Below are positions 22,783 through 22,974 of a DNA stretch of 22,974 nucleotides, piece after piece. The stretch covers positions 1-22,974 of the forward strand of contig JBASRM010000412.1 of assembly GCA_049273835.1 (NCBI GenBank). Reading direction: 5' to 3'. The stretch comes from Onstottus_A sp049273835 (GTDB lineage Bacteria > Acidobacteriota > Blastocatellia > UBA7656). Under the pieces are notes generated by a model that worked only from the letters and a program-made list of their open reading frames with translations, ran no database searches and had not been told where the DNA came from. The first letter of the stretch is position 1. Each line of letters opens with the position of its first letter. The translations under genes were made by a program, and so were the position numbers.

Positions 22783-22974
22783 GTAGCCCTCCTGTATTGA
22801 ACAGACTCACAAACGATCACTTTTCGGGTATTCGGTTCATGTAGAACAAACACCGTACCATCAAGGGGTTCTCGTCGAGGTTGTTCAATGAGCAAGAATT
22901 AATTATCGAGAAAATGTCTGTGTTTAAGAGGCTCCACGGAATTCAAAAGCTGATAGTTGATCGTAACCCATGAA
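22783..22974. other. Upstream region of the dismutase gene, no gene seen
   Basis: Apart from the AGGAGG ribosome binding site near 22788-22793 (minus strand), I find no open frame, RNA gene or repeat in these 192 bp. The dismutase promoter should lie here, but no confident -35/-10 pair can be picked. Confidence 0.35.

Overview
The window looks like a piece of a moderately GC-rich Gram-negative chromosome. I judge it most probably Acidobacteriota (Blastocatellia-like). This is inference from gene content: a tricorn-type protease core, an HExxH metalloprotease resembling the NF038122 group, paired zinc-ribbon membrane proteins, a Wza-like exporter without a lipobox, and intergenic repeats of a kind I associate with that group. 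No rRNA, tRNA, CRISPR array, integrase or transposase gene was seen.

Layout, left to right. (1) 1-1022 is the C-terminal part (SH motif, PDZ, S41-like core) of a tricorn-type protease, with an in-frame TAG just before the first conserved motif. (2) 1023-1411 is a non-coding block of hairpins and a 150-bp MITE-like element. (3) 1412-3178 (-) is a secreted zinc metalloprotease. (4) 3443-4381 (+) is a lipoprotein of unknown role. (5) 4437-11175 (+) is a carbohydrate uptake and catabolism operon. It encodes a lipoprotein solute-binding protein, two MalF/MalG-type permeases, a MalK-type ATPase, a TIM-barrel sugar isomerase/epimerase and a Gfo/Idh/MocA dehydrogenase. Two structured gaps interrupt it: five tandem hairpin-bearing repeats after the binding protein, and a G-run cluster plus a 22-nt inverted repeat before the ATPase.

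(6) 11278-13053 (-) holds a lytic transglycosylase directly abutting a protein with a VirB9-like N-terminal domain, a coiled coil and a beta-rich C-terminus. (7) 13284-14316 (-) holds a small zinc-ribbon membrane protein and a FecR-domain protein, separated by a clear terminator-like hairpin. (8) 14445-19255 (-) is an exopolysaccharide or glycan segment: RmlC-type epimerase, DegT-family sugar aminotransferase, FdtA-type 3,4-ketoisomerase, Wza-like export protein, and a TPR protein with a carbohydrate-binding-like C-terminus. (9) 19785-21884 (-) holds a zinc-ribbon protein and a tight three-gene operon (zinc-ribbon membrane protein, CDP-alcohol phosphatidyltransferase, GtrA-like flippase). (10) 22144-22782 (-) is an Fe/Mn superoxide dismutase.

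How the parts fit. The plus-strand operon probably imports an unidentified sugar or polyol and feeds it through isomerisation and NAD(P)-dependent oxidation. The minus-strand genes from 14.4 to 21.9 kb look devoted to making and exporting a surface glycan with 6-deoxy and 3-amino-3,6-dideoxy sugars, perhaps with lipid-linked steps. I found no unmistakably new defence or mobile system. The most unusual signals are the repeat-filled gaps inside the transport operon, the amber-interrupted tricorn gene, the VirB9-like/transglycosylase pair and the zinc-ribbon/CDP-alcohol transferase/GtrA operon. All functions are read from motifs by eye; no database search was possible.
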